A DNA stretch of 64,000 nucleotides from contig JADLZK010008795.1 in the NCBI GenBank assembly GCA_015847255.1, positions 806,001 to 870,000 of the forward strand, written 5' to 3'. The stretch is from Hyparrhenia diplandra (lineage: Eukaryota; Streptophyta; Magnoliopsida; Poales; Poaceae). Position 1 is the stretch's first letter. Each line of letters opens with the position of its first letter. Made by a program: the position numbers and the translations under genes. Shown piece after piece: positions 12,425 through 20,732 of the stretch. Under the pieces are notes generated by a model. The model was given only the letters and a program-made list of their open reading frames with translations, ran no database searches and was not told the DNA's origin.

Positions 12425-12440
12425 GGATCTAACATCAATC
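12425..12440. repeat. Right target-site duplication of the LINE
   Basis: Perfect copy of the 16-bp sequence at 5,279-5,294. It marks the 5' end of the minus-strand LINE. Confidence 0.9.
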
Positions 12441-12770
12441 TAACCATTCTATTTGGATGCTTTAAGGTTAGATAGGCCTAAGCTTAACAGACCCTGGCAT
12501 CAAACAGGGCTGTAGTGGAGGCGAAGCTAGCTTGCCCGCGCCCGCTTCCTCCGCACTGCATCTGTACCGGAGCAAGCATGGCAGGCTACCTATTGCGTGG
12601 AGAGAGGTGAAGATGGGTATCTGAGCACGAGCCACGAGACCTCATGCATGACAAGGGGAGCAGTAGGCCCCTGTCCTGTCCTGTCTTGGCAAGAGCATGC
12701 GCAGTCGCACACTTTGGGGAACGAAATCTCACTGGATCACTTCCAAGGGGACATGATGGCAGCCAAGGTA
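12441..12770. other. Unassigned DNA between two LINE copies
   Basis: This stretch was contiguous with 5,197-5,278 before the LINE inserted. It holds a short palindromic CCCTGGCATCAAACAGGGC-like segment near 12,491-12,510 that resembles a transposon end. I see no gene in it. Confidence 0.3.
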
Positions 12771-13327
12771 TGAGTTCTACATCCTATTTGATTGCAGGTA
12801 CAAACTACACCAGAGGCTGTGCTGCGCCCACACTTCAACACCCTACTGATTTACAGGGCTTCAGATGCTACACTGATGCTTCCATTAGACCTGATTCTTA
12901 CCATGCAGGTACTACAAGAGCAGGACTTGGAGTATTTATTGTCAACACTGATATGTCTCCACCCCTCTCCATCTTCATCAAGGCGTCCATGACTGAAGCC
13001 TCCTCAGTCATCATGGCTGAGGCAGCTGCGCTTGATTTAGCAATACAAACTCTCAACAGGTTGCAGATTACAGAAGCAAATATTCTGGTGGACAACCAGC
13101 TCCTGGCGGACTACATCAACGGTCGGAATCATGAGAATCCTCCAGATTGGAGGATTAAGCCTTATACGCAAGAAATCATCAATGTAATGCTCCAAGGAAG
13201 TTTCAAGGTCCATCACATTAGAAGGGAACACAACCAGATGGCGGATCAATTGGCGAAACAAGCTCTTCATCTCTCTTCACTAGATTTGCAGGATCATGGG
13301 ATTTGTCTTCATCCCAATCATGTTTGA
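12644..13327 (+). pseudogene. RNase H domain fragment of a LINE ORF2
   Basis: The open frame encodes a 227-residue product whose residues ~70-215 form an RNase H domain of the type fused to plant LINE reverse transcriptases. The four expected acidic residues are all present, in YTDAS, AEAAALDLA, LVDNQ and the C-terminal MADQLAKQA. RNase H removes RNA from RNA:DNA hybrids. Endonuclease and RT are missing, and the first ~60 residues look like unrelated upstream DNA read in frame. The unbroken domain suggests a young insertion; independent function is possible but unsupported. Confidence 0.75.
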
Positions 13328-13440
13328 GGTGCCCCTTTATGGATGCGCTCTACTCAGTAACCATAAATTGTGTTATTGTTATAGCAGCTTCTTGCTGCTA
13401 ATGCAATGCAATGCACGTTTCGTTGTCAAAAAAAAAAAAA
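12771..13440 (+). mobile_element. 5'-truncated LINE, 3' end with poly-A tail
   Basis: The fragment consists of an RNase H coding region, a stop at 13,325-13,327, a short 3' UTR and an A12 tract at 13,429-13,440. This is the structure of a 5'-truncated plant non-LTR retrotransposon. The 5' boundary is uncertain, and I found no convincing target-site duplication around the tail. Confidence 0.7.
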
Positions 13441-13702
13441 CACACACACCGTGTGAAAACTTGAACGAAGTCGTCGTGGGCCGGGCTGGTCTGAGTCTTG
13501 CCTGCCCCTGTCGGTGACCTTGAACCGTGTGAACCGGGTTCACTTCAGGGCTTCCGTGCCCCACCTCTCAGACTGCTACTACTGCTCCTCTCTTTCCCAA
13601 ACGTCCCGTCCAAGAGTGCTGACATGCAGCATGAATGCCCCTCGGTGAAGGTTCGGGAGTGTGTGATGTGCTGCAGCCTGGAGGTGATCGGTGCTAGTAG
13701 CT
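13441..13702. other. Unassigned DNA after the LINE tail
   Basis: No gene is recognised here. It leads into the 45-bp duplicated segment upstream of the Myb/SANT-like gene and may be part of that gene's promoter region before the LTR element inserted. Confidence 0.3.
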
Positions 13703-13780
13703 ATTTTCACTGGCGGATTTTCATGAAACTCGGCAGTACAAAGGTGAATTTTCACTGGCTGATTTCCCTGAAAACCGTCA
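13703..13780 (+). repeat. 45-bp tandem duplication in a promoter, second unit split by an LTR element
   Basis: Unit 1 is 13,703-13,747, starting ATTTTCACTGGCGGATTTTC and ending AGTACAAAGGTGA. Unit 2 is 13,748-13,780 continued at 16,941-16,952, starting ATTTTCACTGGCTGATTTCC and ending AGTACAGAGGTCA across the junction. The LTR element at 13,781-16,935 interrupts unit 2. Removing it and one TSD copy restores two adjacent 45-bp units directly upstream of the TATA box at 16,957. Confidence 0.75.
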
Positions 13781-14137
13781 TGTTACCGTCCTAAGGGGAA
13801 CGGGGATAATCGGACGGGGAAACTCGATAATCGCAACTCCGACCACCGTCGAGAGCGCGCCGCCGCCGGCCACAAGGCACGGTTCAGTGTCGTGTTCGAG
13901 TTCACCTTCCTCTCACGTCTCTCTCTGCAATACATAGGAGATCACAGCTCCCTTGCCCGTTACATGGGCTTAACTGGGCTTGTATTCACTTCTTGGCCCA
14001 CTCGGGTCCAGCCACGAGCACGCTCGGCTTCTTGACACGTCGGCTCCTTCTCTGATCAACTAACTCCACCTTCATCTTCCGTGGCAACACCTTCAGTCTG
14101 ACCATCATTTGGGCTTGTCTGTGCACGGTTGGTGACA
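13781..14137 (-). repeat. 3' LTR of the F-box-carrying element
   Basis: 357-bp direct repeat, nearly identical to 16,579-16,935. On the minus strand it starts TGTCACCAACC and ends GGTAACA. The last ~27 codons of the 14,056-15,210 reading frame run into it. Confidence 0.93.
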
Positions 14138-15210
14138 TCCTTCCCTCCTTGAAACACGGCTTGCCCCCAAGCCGTGGTAGAGATGTTCCAAATAAGCTTG
14201 TAGCCATCAGGATTCCAAGGCACTTGCAAGTCATCGGTGTTGAATGTCAATCTGATATCATTCTGGATACGAATATGTGGTGTGCTTCCCTCCTTGGACC
14301 AAGGCATGTCCCCAAGCCATCTCAGAAACAACAAACAAATGTGTTCCAATTCTCCAGGATCCCAAACCCAAACTGATGTCGGAAATAAAACAATATTGAG
14401 ATGGTGATCACCTGTATCCCAAAGCACCTGGATATCTGGCCAGTCACTGTTGCTTGTCAGTAGGCCATGATGATACTGTACAATGGTCTGAACTTTAGGT
14501 AGCTGCACATCTATTTGGAACACCAACCTGCAGCTTGTACCTAGCACATTCAGCAGCATCGAATTCCACAGATACATTGTTGTTGCTATATGCAAACTGA
14601 GAGCAAACCATGCTGTGAAGTTGATCAGAAATCCATCAATGAGTGATGATTGCTTGACTGTCTCTAATGAGGTACTAGCAAAGTTCAGAATGGATGCCAA
14701 AACTGAATCTGGAGGATTCTTGTTGCTTGCAACAGAAAGAGCTCTGTACTTTTCTTGGGATGTAGTCAGATCAGGGAAACTTATGTGGTACTTGCTCCAA
14801 AAATATGTGATGAAATAAATTTCCCAATGCAAGAGCAAGGACTTGCCTACTGCTAATATCTCAATGAATAGACAAATCTGATATAAATTTGACTGAAACG
14901 GATTGGCAGCTCCTTTGAGGTTGACCTCATCAACTCGTGCATTACTTTCAAGAAATTGAAGCCAATGGAGCTTGTGCAGGAAGGACCAGCATGACTCACA
15001 CTCAATGTTGTCCAGATCAACATTCACCCAACCACTCTGAGCATAGACCAATGTTTGTAGCCTTTGGTTTAGGAGCCCAAGTTGACAGCTCAGACAACCA
15101 TACATATGACTGAAATTTTGAGTGCACAATAGGCAGTTGAACATAGCAAATTCCAGAGATGGGCACCAGCAAAAATTTGGATTGCCTTGTTTCAGCTCCA
15201 GTGCAGACAA
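14056..15210 (-). CDS. Downstream reading frame of the F-box-carrying element, unknown function
   Basis: This 384-codon frame overlaps the 3' part of the F-box frame in another frame, and its annotated start is not a convincing ATG. It could be the original C-terminal half of the transduced protein, reached after a frameshift or through a lost splice boundary. It is rich in Leu, Trp and Cys and shows no catalytic motif. Leucine-rich-repeat-like hydrophobic spacing is plausible for the C-terminus of a plant F-box protein but is not clear. Near its end it contains WNPDGYKLIWNISTTAWG and then crosses the polypurine tract and the LTR edge. I do not recognise a family. Confidence 0.4.
   Translation of the reverse strand: MSALELKQGNPNFCWCPSLEFAMFNCLLCTQNFSHMYGCLSCQLGLLNQRLQTLVYAQSGWVNVDLDNIECESCWSFLHKLHWLQFLESNARVDEVNLKGAANPFQSNLYQICLFIEILAVGKSLLLHWEIYFITYFWSKYHISFPDLTTSQEKYRALSVASNKNPPDSVLASILNFASTSLETVKQSSLIDGFLINFTAWFALSLHIATTMYLWNSMLLNVLGTSCRLVFQIDVQLPKVQTIVQYHHGLLTSNSDWPDIQVLWDTGDHHLNIVLFPTSVWVWDPGELEHICLLFLRWLGDMPWSKEGSTPHIRIQNDIRLTFNTDDLQVPWNPDGYKLIWNISTTAWGQAVFQGGKDVTNRAQTSPNDGQTEGVATEDEGGVS
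14138..14150 (-). promoter_or_regulatory. Polypurine tract of the F-box-carrying element
   Basis: On the minus strand the purine run AAGGAGGGAAGGA directly precedes the 3' LTR (TGTCACC). This is the position from which plus-strand DNA synthesis is primed in LTR retrotransposons, and it fixes the element's orientation as minus. Confidence 0.85.
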
Positions 15211-16498
15211 GGAATAGACATGGTAACAGGTGCAGATTAGTACCTCTTGATGCCTTCTGTAGTTGTACCGGCGGTGTCATATATGGTTTCCACTGCACAT
15301 AACTGATGCAACTGATATTGAGCAGATTATTGCCTGAGATGCAATAGTGGAACAACTCAAACACCTCTCGTGCATCACAGAAGCTGCTGCTGAAACATAA
15401 CCCATCCAAGCCAATAGATATAACAGAGTTGATACTGACATGTTGCACCAGTATATATTCTACGGCTGCAACTAGGACATCGAGCTTGGTGTTCTGATTA
15501 GAAGCCGTGGCCGAGGAAATGATCATACTCACACGGGCGTACTGGTACAGGCTTAGTGTCGAACACCTGGTGGGCGAGGAGATGAGGAGCTCGGTGACGC
15601 CAAATTGGAAGGCGACAGGTAGCTGCTCGGGAATGTTGCGGAGGAGCCCCATGGCCAAGGTCGTCACGTGTGCGTGCTCAGCCTCCTCGACGTTGACGTG
15701 GACGCCAACAAATCCGGCGCCCGGATCATAGGGCCTGATGAGGAACTCGACCACCAGCACGGTTGTGGGCACCGGCGCCGACTCCCGCGACGGAGAGCAG
15801 CACCGCCGAGACGGAGTTCCGCCTGAGGCGCGAAGCCAAGGCGGTCGCCAGGCGCGTGCGGCGTTGTACGCAGTCAGGTCGTGGTCCGCGAGGAATTTGG
15901 CGGCATCGTCGGCCTTGAGCGAGGCGTGGTCCTCCAACCCGCCAGCGCTGCGGGCGAAGGGGATTCCGCACGCGGCGCAGGAGTTGTCCAGCAGGCCTGT
16001 GGGCGTAGGTGCGAGCTCTTGCTCCTCCGAGCCATTGGTGGTGGCGACGAATATGGCGTCAAGCGAGCGGTCGAAGAGCTCGCTGGGAACGGGCCCCTCG
16101 ATGCCGTGGAAGCGGAGGCCGAGGTGCCCGAGGTGGAGGACAGCCGAGGTAGCTGAGATGGGGTTCCAGTGGCGGGATAGGACCGCTGTGCGCGCGGCGT
16201 CCTTGACGGGGAGGCGAGAGACGATGTCGTGTAGGAGAGAGTCGGGGAGGCCGCTGAGGCGATCCACTCTTGACTGGAAGTCAGGATCTGTGTCCTGCGG
16301 CTTGGTCGAGATCGTGGAGTAGCGGATCTCTGGTTCCTCCTTGTCGGCGGTGAGGATGGAGGCCGAGGGAGACGATAGCTCGACGAGACAACGGAGTTGG
16401 GCATTCATCTCCTCCAACCTCGCTAAAATCTCGTCCAGCATCTCCTGCTCCTTGCCGGTGGCTAGGAACTCAGACGCGGTGGTAGGTGCAGTGGACAT
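15017..16498 (-). CDS. F-box-like protein transduced by an LTR retrotransposon
   Basis: The 493-codon frame starts with an ATG about 80 bp inside the 5' LTR. Residues ~1-45 are hydrophilic and helix-prone (MLDEILARLEEMNAQL), like the start of a retrotransposon Gag leader. Residues ~78-120 match a plant F-box: VDRLSGLPDSLLHDIVSRLP then VKDAARTAVLSRHWNPI. In this family the F-box binds Skp1 in an SCF ubiquitin ligase and the C-terminal part selects the substrate. The rest has a Cys pair (CAACGIPF) near residue 172 and no recognised repeat. Transcription would be driven by the element's LTR. The absence of clear introns fits capture through an RNA intermediate. That it is an LTR-driven chimera is inference; the F-box call is firm. 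Confidence 0.72.
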   Translation of the reverse strand: MSTAPTTASEFLATGKEQEMLDEILARLEEMNAQLRCLVELSSPSASILTADKEEPEIRYSTISTKPQDTDPDFQSRVDRLSGLPDSLLHDIVSRLPVKDAARTAVLSRHWNPISATSAVLHLGHLGLRFHGIEGPVPSELFDRSLDAIFVATTNGSEEQELAPTPTGLLDNSCAACGIPFARSAGGLEDHASLKADDAAKFLADHDLTAYNAARAWRPPWLRASGGTPSRRCCSPSRESAPVPTTVLVVEFLIRPYDPGAGFVGVHVNVEEAEHAHVTTLAMGLLRNIPEQLPVAFQFGVTELLISSPTRCSTLSLYQYARVSMIISSATASNQNTKLDVLVAAVEYILVQHVSINSVISIGLDGLCFSSSFCDAREVFELFHYCISGNNLLNISCISYVQWKPYMTPPVQLQKASRGTNLHLLPCLFLVCTGAETRQSKFLLVPISGICYVQLPIVHSKFQSYVWLSELSTWAPKPKATNIGLCSEWLGEC

Positions 16499-16563
16499 GG
16501 GGATGAATTTGGGCGAATCGGAATTGGTAGGGGCGATTTGGTGGAGGGATCCCGGGATCGAAC

Positions 16564-16576
16564 GAATCCGATACCA
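16564..16576 (-). promoter_or_regulatory. Primer-binding site of the F-box-carrying element
   Basis: On the minus strand TGGTATCGGATTC lies two bases inside the 5' LTR. It resembles the TGGTATCAGAGC site complementary to initiator Met-tRNA that most plant LTR elements use, with a few mismatches. Confidence 0.75.
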
Positions 16577-16578
16577 GA

Positions 16579-16935
16579 TGTTACCGTCCTAAGGGGAACG
16601 GGGATAGTCGGACGGGGAAACTCGATAATCGCAACTCCGACCACCGTCGAGAGCGCGCCGCCGCCGGCCACAAGGCACGGTTCAGTGTCGTGTTCGAGTT
16701 CACCTCCCTCTCACGTCTCTCTCTGCAATACATAGGAGATCACAGCTCCCTTGCCCGTTACATGGGCTTAACTGGGCTTGTATTCACTTCTTGGCCCACT
16801 CGGGTCCAGCCACGAGCACGCTCGGCTTCTTGACACGCCGGCTCCTTCTCTGATCAACTAACTCCACCTTCATCTTCCGTGGCAACACCTTCAGTCTGAC
16901 CATCATTTGGGCTTGTCTGTGCACGGTTGGTGACA
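16579..16935 (-). repeat. 5' LTR of the F-box-carrying element
   Basis: 357-bp direct repeat of 13,781-14,137, with three transitions between the copies by eye. Its U3 edge abuts the promoter of the Myb/SANT-like gene on the opposite strand, 21 bp before the TATA box. Confidence 0.93.
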
Positions 16936-16956
16936 CGTCAGTACAGAGGTCACAGG

Positions 16957-16964
16957 TATATAAA
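16957..16964 (+). promoter_or_regulatory. TATA box of the Myb/SANT-like gene
   Basis: TATATAAA occurs in GGTATATAAAACT. A C/T-rich leader follows, and the first coding ATG considered is at 17,272. The LTR element ends 21 bp upstream. Confidence 0.6.
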
Positions 16965-17271
16965 ACTCTAGTGTGTTGCCTTGGCGTCCTGCTACTCTCA
17001 TATCCACCGCTTGCCTTCGTTCACACGCCGCCGTCCGCTGCTCGATCCTCTCTCCACGGGGAGTGAGGACCTTGGATCCTCAGCTCGTGCCACCGCCAAC
17101 GAATCCGGTAGGTACTCACGTTCCCCGTCGATGTAGTCACACATACGGTGCACACTAGGGTTTACTGTTTCGTTGTTTACCCTTCAGTGGGCCCCGGGCC
17201 GGCGCGAGCGCGACGCAAGGCAAAGGCGGCGGAGGTGGCCGGTTCTGCAGTCCACCAGTGAGCTAGCGGCC

Positions 17272-18854
17272 ATGGTTCTTGGCATTGTCATCGGCTCCGG
17301 TAAGCTCCCGACCGATTGCATTGCGACCCACTTCAGATTAAGCCGGCCGGTGTACAACACTGTACTGTACAGTACTACATTTCATCAGTTAATTAGTTTG
17401 TGCCTTCAATTTGTGGGTGCTACTTGTATGCAATCACCCTCCTTAGATTGAACACATTCTGGTTCTCTTCTATTTATTGATTTGCAAATTGCCAATGACT
17501 AGCAGCAACTAAGCAATAGATTATTCAGGTGCTCTTGCCGCTAGTTTTTTTGAGTGCTTAATCGTCACACCATACCATGTCATCTTGTCAGGTTAGTCGC
17601 ATCGTCTGGTTCTGAAACTTCTACGCCCACGACCGGGCCGTCGGACGCTACACTGGCACCTTCGTCGACAGATTCCGGCTCAACGCCGGGAAGCAAGGCA
17701 AGTTCTATCGTCATGTTTGCTATTTTCAAACTCTGATTTGTATAGAAACACACATACCAAATTAGCCATCACATGTCTCCACAGATGACAAGCGGTAATG
17801 CGGCACGCTCACGCTGGGAGAGATCAGATCTCAGACGTTTCCTGGGTAAAGTACAGACGGAGAAGTACGAGTACTCCAACTGGATATGGGGAAAGAATGG
17901 TGATTTAAGTGAGGTTGGCTGGGCCAATGTTTGCGCGGAGTTCCCACAATTTACACAAGACCAGCTGAAACACAAATTTGAAGATATGAAACGAAAGTAC
18001 AAAGCTTATTGGAAGGCCATTCAGTCCAAGGTAAGCATGCATAGTGCCTATTGGAAGTGCTATCACATATTCTATTTTTTCATGTTGTATTACTTTCACA
18101 CACGCACTAACACATCTCTTCACTGTAGAGTACTGAAACAAGTGTTGAACGACCGGCCTTCGTGGATATACTTCATGGCCTGTTTTACAAGCACAACAAC
18201 ACCGGCCCCCTCCGCGGAGTTCACATCTCGGCAGGTGACCGCGGAGTTCACCTCTGGGCAAGTGACTTAGGTACACCAATACCTCCCAGTTACCACTCTG
18301 GTTCTGGTTCCGGATCCAAAAGCTCGTCCTACCACTATGGTTCTAGTTCTGGTTCGTCCTACCACTCTAGTTCTAGTTCTGGTTCCAAAAGGTCATCCTA
18401 CGGGGTCGAGGGCCCATCAAGCCCACCAAACAAGAAGTTCTGCGCGATGCTAGGAGCTAGCAATGCACAAACCGGCGGGGGGTTAGGAGCTAGCAATGCA
18501 GCTGCTGCACAAACCGGGGAGTTAGGAGCTAGCATTGCACAAACCGGGGGGTTAGGAGCTACCATTGCTGCTGCTGCTGCACAAACCGACATGCTAGGAA
18601 CTAGCATTGCTGCTGCTGCTACACACCAAACTGCACTACAGATGCAAATTGCTGCTGCTGATGAGCGTTTGGGCATGGAGATTAGAACAGCTATGCGACT
18701 CTTACGAGAAGATGGTGTGCCATTCGCTTCTCCCCTGTTCTTCCGTGCGATTGACATAATCAGGAACTCTACGGAGCGAAAGATGTACCTCGAATTTCAA
18801 TACTCATTTGAGCGGTTGGCTTGGCTGAACTATCTCGTCAACAACAACAAGTAG
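17272..18854 (+). CDS. Myb/SANT-like DNA-binding domain protein, four exons
   Basis: Proposed exons are 17,272-17,299, 17,597-17,697, 17,785-18,030 and 18,129-18,854, about 366 residues. The third exon encodes a Myb/SANT-like domain (ARSRWERSDLRRFLG, then WANVCAEFPQFTQDQLKHKF and MKRKYKAYWKAI), as in L10-interacting Myb-type and Harbinger-related proteins; this fold binds DNA. The last exon holds a Ser/Gly/Tyr-rich linker, five imperfect LGAS-type repeats (coding 18,449-18,632), and a helical C-terminus with LGMEIRTAMRLL and EFQYSFERLAWL. The intron after exon 2 has a GC donor in the strong context AAG|GCAAGT. Exon 1 and its acceptor are the least certain part; an ATG at 17,785 would give a shorter protein. 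It could be a host regulator or a domesticated transposon accessory protein. Confidence 0.68.
18449..18632 (+). repeat. In-frame tandem repeat encoding LGASxAAAAQTG-type units
   Basis: Five imperfect units of about 30-45 bp begin TTAGGAGCTAGCA or TAGGAACTAGCATTG, and differ in the number of GCT (Ala) codons. Unit number and Ala count are likely to vary between accessions. Confidence 0.75.
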
Positions 18855-19519
18855 TACCCGTGGTTGTCGTTTACTATCTCTGTTGTAATGTCCTGAACTC
18901 CTTGAGTGTAATATTATCGAACTTCCTGTGGTGGTGTTTCGTTTGACCTTTTTCGTTTAATGTCTCTGTTGTAATGTGCCGAACTCTAAGTGTAATATTT
19001 TGGAATTTGCTGTCGGACTTGGGTTGTGTAATAATATTGCTACGATATATGTTCTCTTAAACGTTCTTACAACGCATATTTTTAATGCTCTTCATTATGG
19101 AAACTAAAGGTTGTTTCATTTGTATTCATAAAGGTGCTTCGGACGGCGTTGGTATATTGTGTTCCAAACTTTTGTGATGCGTGTTTCAGTTCGGTGCTTT
19201 GAAGTCAGAAACCTGGAACAGATTAAGGTAGACATGTGTCCATAATAATAATATAATAGTAGAGTCTTGTCTTGTTTGGGTTCCTGTTGTGAATTGATTG
19301 TTTGATTCTCATTGAAATACTGCATTCTTTTACTTCGGTCCTTAAATCATGCCCTTCTCTGTAGAAAAAAAATAAACACTAAACATGTTATTGTCATGGC
19401 AATTTGTATTTCTATCCTGAGAGAGAGAGAGAGCAACACAATTAAGCTAAGCCGTGTCTCCATAACTGAATAAGTGGAAAATATCTTTTTTTTTGCTCCA
19501 CACATATATTAAAGCATCG
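18855..19519. other. 3' flank of the Myb/SANT-like gene
   Basis: AT-rich DNA containing a partial internal duplication: GTCTCTGTTGTAATGT(C/G)C recurs about 85 bp apart near 18,877 and 18,962, each with GAACTC and AGTGTAATATT following. This could be a duplicated polyadenylation region. A short GA run lies near 19,419-19,433. No gene is seen. Confidence 0.4.
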
Positions 19520-19835
19520 AATTCAAGCTTGAAGAGGCTTCTGCGGCTCTGGATAGTTGGTGTAGTGTTCTAGAAAATGAGGTTATTCCTGCTCATCCAG
19601 ATTGCCCAACAAATCAACATGATGATCTCCTTGAAGAAAAAAAGTGCCTGATCTGGTTCCTGAGCTGCTCAAGGTTGGTTGAGAATTTTTGTAAAAAAAA
19701 AGGTTGGAGGAGATAGGCATTGGTGTTTATTCTCAGCTGAAAAGACTGCCAACAATCCATGGCGAAGGGGGCAACTTAGGGAAAGATGTTGAGCTGACTC
19801 ATCAGCTTGTGAGTCTAAACACACAGGTATAACCT
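19520..19835 (+). other. Possible exon remnants of an unidentified gene
   Basis: Two stretches look exon-like. About 19,527-19,673 reads LEEASAALDSWCSVLENEVI in one frame and ends at a possible AAG|GTTGGT donor. About 19,708-19,827 reads EIGIGVYSQLKRLPTIHGE and ends at ACACAG|GTATAA. They are separated by a poly-A stretch and do not join cleanly. I cannot name the family; they may be decayed exons of a coiled-coil protein. Confidence 0.25.
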
Positions 19836-20411
19836 CCAGTTCTATGTTTCTTCTCTTTAGAGAATCTCTTGTGCTTAGGATCTTTCCTCTTTGGCATTTC
19901 AGCAGAGGGATCAGTTTGTCACATAAGAGGTTCTTGAAATTCCTCTGATTTGATGTTCTAGATGTTTTTGTTTAGGGATGACACATTGGTGTTCCAGCTT
20001 TTCAGTATTCTTCTAGAATTGTGCAGTAATTCTCTTCGCTGCGTTCTGCTGCCTGATTGCCTGAAGATCCGTCTCCATAGACCAAGCATGCTGCGAGATG
20101 TGAGAGAAGTTCTCAAGTTCCTGCAGTAGTTTTTCTATATATTCTAAAAACTTTTCCTTTTTGCAAGCCAGTGCGGATCTTAATTACACATGGCCAATGG
20201 TATGAGGTTTCCATAATGAGGGATTTGACAGAAGTGTTTGGATAACTGATGGTCCAAGATGCAGAACAGTAAAGAATCAGTATGGATGTTGATCGAATAT
20301 GCGTATAGTAATAGAATAACTCTCACTTGGATGTTGTGATAGATGATAGAATCCGAATATGACAATATGCTGCCATAGCTTTTGACGTTTGGACACTAAA
20401 CGCTCTAGCCG

Positions 20412-20732
20412 GTGTTGAGAGATCTGAGTGACGCTGCACTGGAAGGATCAGCTCTGATCGATGAGGAGGACAAGACGTGTGCCAAGACGTGTGACGCCGA
20501 CCCTGGGTCTAAATTTGAAATTAAGTCTCCCAAGGTGTACTTTTTTGGAGAAAGGGTTAAAGGAAAAACAAATCGGGAAGAACCGGATGTCGCGCTTTCT
20601 TATTCATGGTTACGTATAGTGGCAAAGTACATAGAAGGCCAAGGCGTGCTAAGGTTGCAAACTAGCCGCGTTTATGCCATCAGAATCAGATCAGTGTCGA
20701 TGGATATAGATCGGATGTGCATGCATCATTGA
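20412..20732 (+). other. Unrecognised 106-codon open frame
   Basis: The frame begins MLRDLSDAALEGSALIDEED and has no recognised domain, no clear promoter and no visible splice partner. It may be a chance frame or an exon remnant related to 19,520-19,835. Confidence 0.2.

Larger units (their letters stand above)
13781..16935 (-). mobile_element. Compact LTR retrotransposon carrying an F-box-like gene, no pol
   Basis: This 3,155-bp element has two 357-bp direct terminal repeats beginning TG and ending CA. A 5-bp TSD, CGTCA, lies at 13,776-13,780 and 16,936-16,940. Read on the minus strand there is a tRNA primer-binding site just inside the right LTR and a polypurine tract just inside the left LTR. 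The LTRs differ at only three positions that I can see, all transitions, so the insertion is recent. The interior encodes no protease, integrase, reverse transcriptase or RNase H; instead it carries an F-box-like frame in the same sense as the element. It must move with proteins supplied by other elements. Confidence 0.93.

Noticed and set aside
14149..16592. Plus-strand frames over the F-box element (for example 15,738-16,322)
   Set aside because: They are complementary shadows of the GC-rich F-box frame, and the PBS and polypurine tract put the element on the minus strand.
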